Notes under the pieces: model-generated
Seen by the model: only the letters and a program-made list of their open reading frames with translations
What the model was told of the DNA's origin: nothing
Database searches by the model: none
In this document: positions 6,779-7,024 of the stretch, piece by piece
Layout: every line of letters starts with the position of its first letter
How positions within the stretch are numbered: the stretch's first letter is position 1
Assembly (NCBI GenBank): GCA_031268615.1
Contig: JAIRWZ010000047.1
Coordinates: 1-7,024 of the forward strand
DNA length: 7,024 nt
Source: Actinomycetes bacterium
Lineage (GTDB): Bacteria > Actinomycetota > Coriobacteriia > WRKU01 > WQUG01
Reading direction: 5' to 3'
Translations under genes and position numbers: made by a program

Positions 6779-6794
6779 GAGTGAGTACGTCCAT
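6779..6794 (+). repeat. Dispersed repeat copy B between the operon promoter region and the RhuM fragment
   Basis: GAGTGAGTACGTCCAT differs from the left-arm form GAGCGAGTACGTCCAT by one base. The following bases share TTCCCG and CCACT, in the same order, with the loop of copy A (5477-5490). After them a loosely similar, decayed right arm may extend to about 6825. It lies about 30 nt upstream of the candidate -35 of the bmp operon. Confidence 0.7.
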
Positions 6795-6807
6795 TCCCGC
6801 CACTTAG

Positions 6808-7024
6808 CAACGACTCCGTAGACCACCTTTCGGACGAAGCCCGATTGGTGTCCGCTACTCGGCAGCAACTGCACGGACAGCAATCCGCTCGCTTGCGCGT
6901 ACGGAAAGCTGTCCCTACAATTTTGACAGATTCTGAAGATGTGATTATTTCAGTCGGTTACCGTGCCAAATCTCTGCGCGATACCCAATTCAGACAATGG
7001 GCAATGAACCAGTTAAATGAGTAC
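6808..7024 (+). pseudogene. RhuM-family (virulence RhuM, COG3943-like) gene fragment, apparently frameshifted, running off the window
   Basis: From 6938 to the window end the frame encodes DVIISVGYRAKS followed by TQFRQWAMNQLNEY, which closely matches the core of RhuM-family proteins (consensus style DVIISVGYRVKS..GTQFRQWA...L.EY). In the family this follows directly after a YNLD or YNFD motif. Here YNFD is encoded in another frame (6916-6927), preceded by TARTAIRSLARTESCP, which resembles the usual TARHGAI...T.T segment. Thirteen extra bases (6928-6940) separate the two and shift the frame, and the first frame stops at 6934-6936. The left boundary is only the last upstream stop of that frame (6805-6807), and no convincing start or N-terminal half is seen. 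RhuM proteins are common in genomic islands and near restriction systems; their function is poorly defined. An intact but divergent protein is the alternative. Confidence 0.65.

Noticed and set aside
7019..7024. GAGTAC at the window end as a further copy of the dispersed repeat
   Set aside because: Only six bases are visible and they encode the expected Glu-Tyr of the RhuM motif.

Overview
This is a chromosomal segment from a fairly GC-rich bacterium. A lipid-anchored, Gly-rich BMP-type binding protein, a Bacillus NupNOPQ-like transporter layout and a short ExoA-type exonuclease III fit a Gram-positive-type lineage or Chloroflexota. This is an inference from protein style; no rRNA or other taxonomic marker is present.

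Layout. (1) Positions 2-1701, plus strand: the 3' end of a secreted-type subtilisin-family protease with an FN3 and a very Lys-rich Ig-like tail. It overlaps by 4 nt a complete exonuclease III / AP-endonuclease gene. (2) Positions 1717-6647, minus strand: a complete four-gene ABC importer operon of the BMP/nucleoside type, transcribed bmp lipoprotein > double-NBD ATPase > permease 1 > permease 2. It converges on the exonuclease gene with a 15-bp gap. (3) Positions 6648-6807: the operon leader with a strong Shine-Dalgarno and a weak promoter candidate. (4) About 6808-7024, plus strand: a piece of a RhuM-family (virulence RhuM, COG3943-type) gene that runs off the window and appears frameshifted by a 13-nt insertion.

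The binding lipoprotein captures a small solute, most likely a purine nucleoside or related compound. The two BPD_transp_2-type permeases form the channel, and the single polypeptide with two ATPase domains drives transport. Substrate specificity cannot be fixed from sequence.

The least expected signal is a short dispersed repeat, core GAGYGAGTACGTCCAT. It occurs as a perfect 15-bp inverted repeat between the lipoprotein and ATPase genes, as a 19-nt copy that supplies the start region of permease 1, as a copy at the boundary between the operon and the RhuM fragment, and as a 15-nt match inside the ATPase gene. It looks like a small mobile or regulatory stem-loop element with intact and decayed copies.
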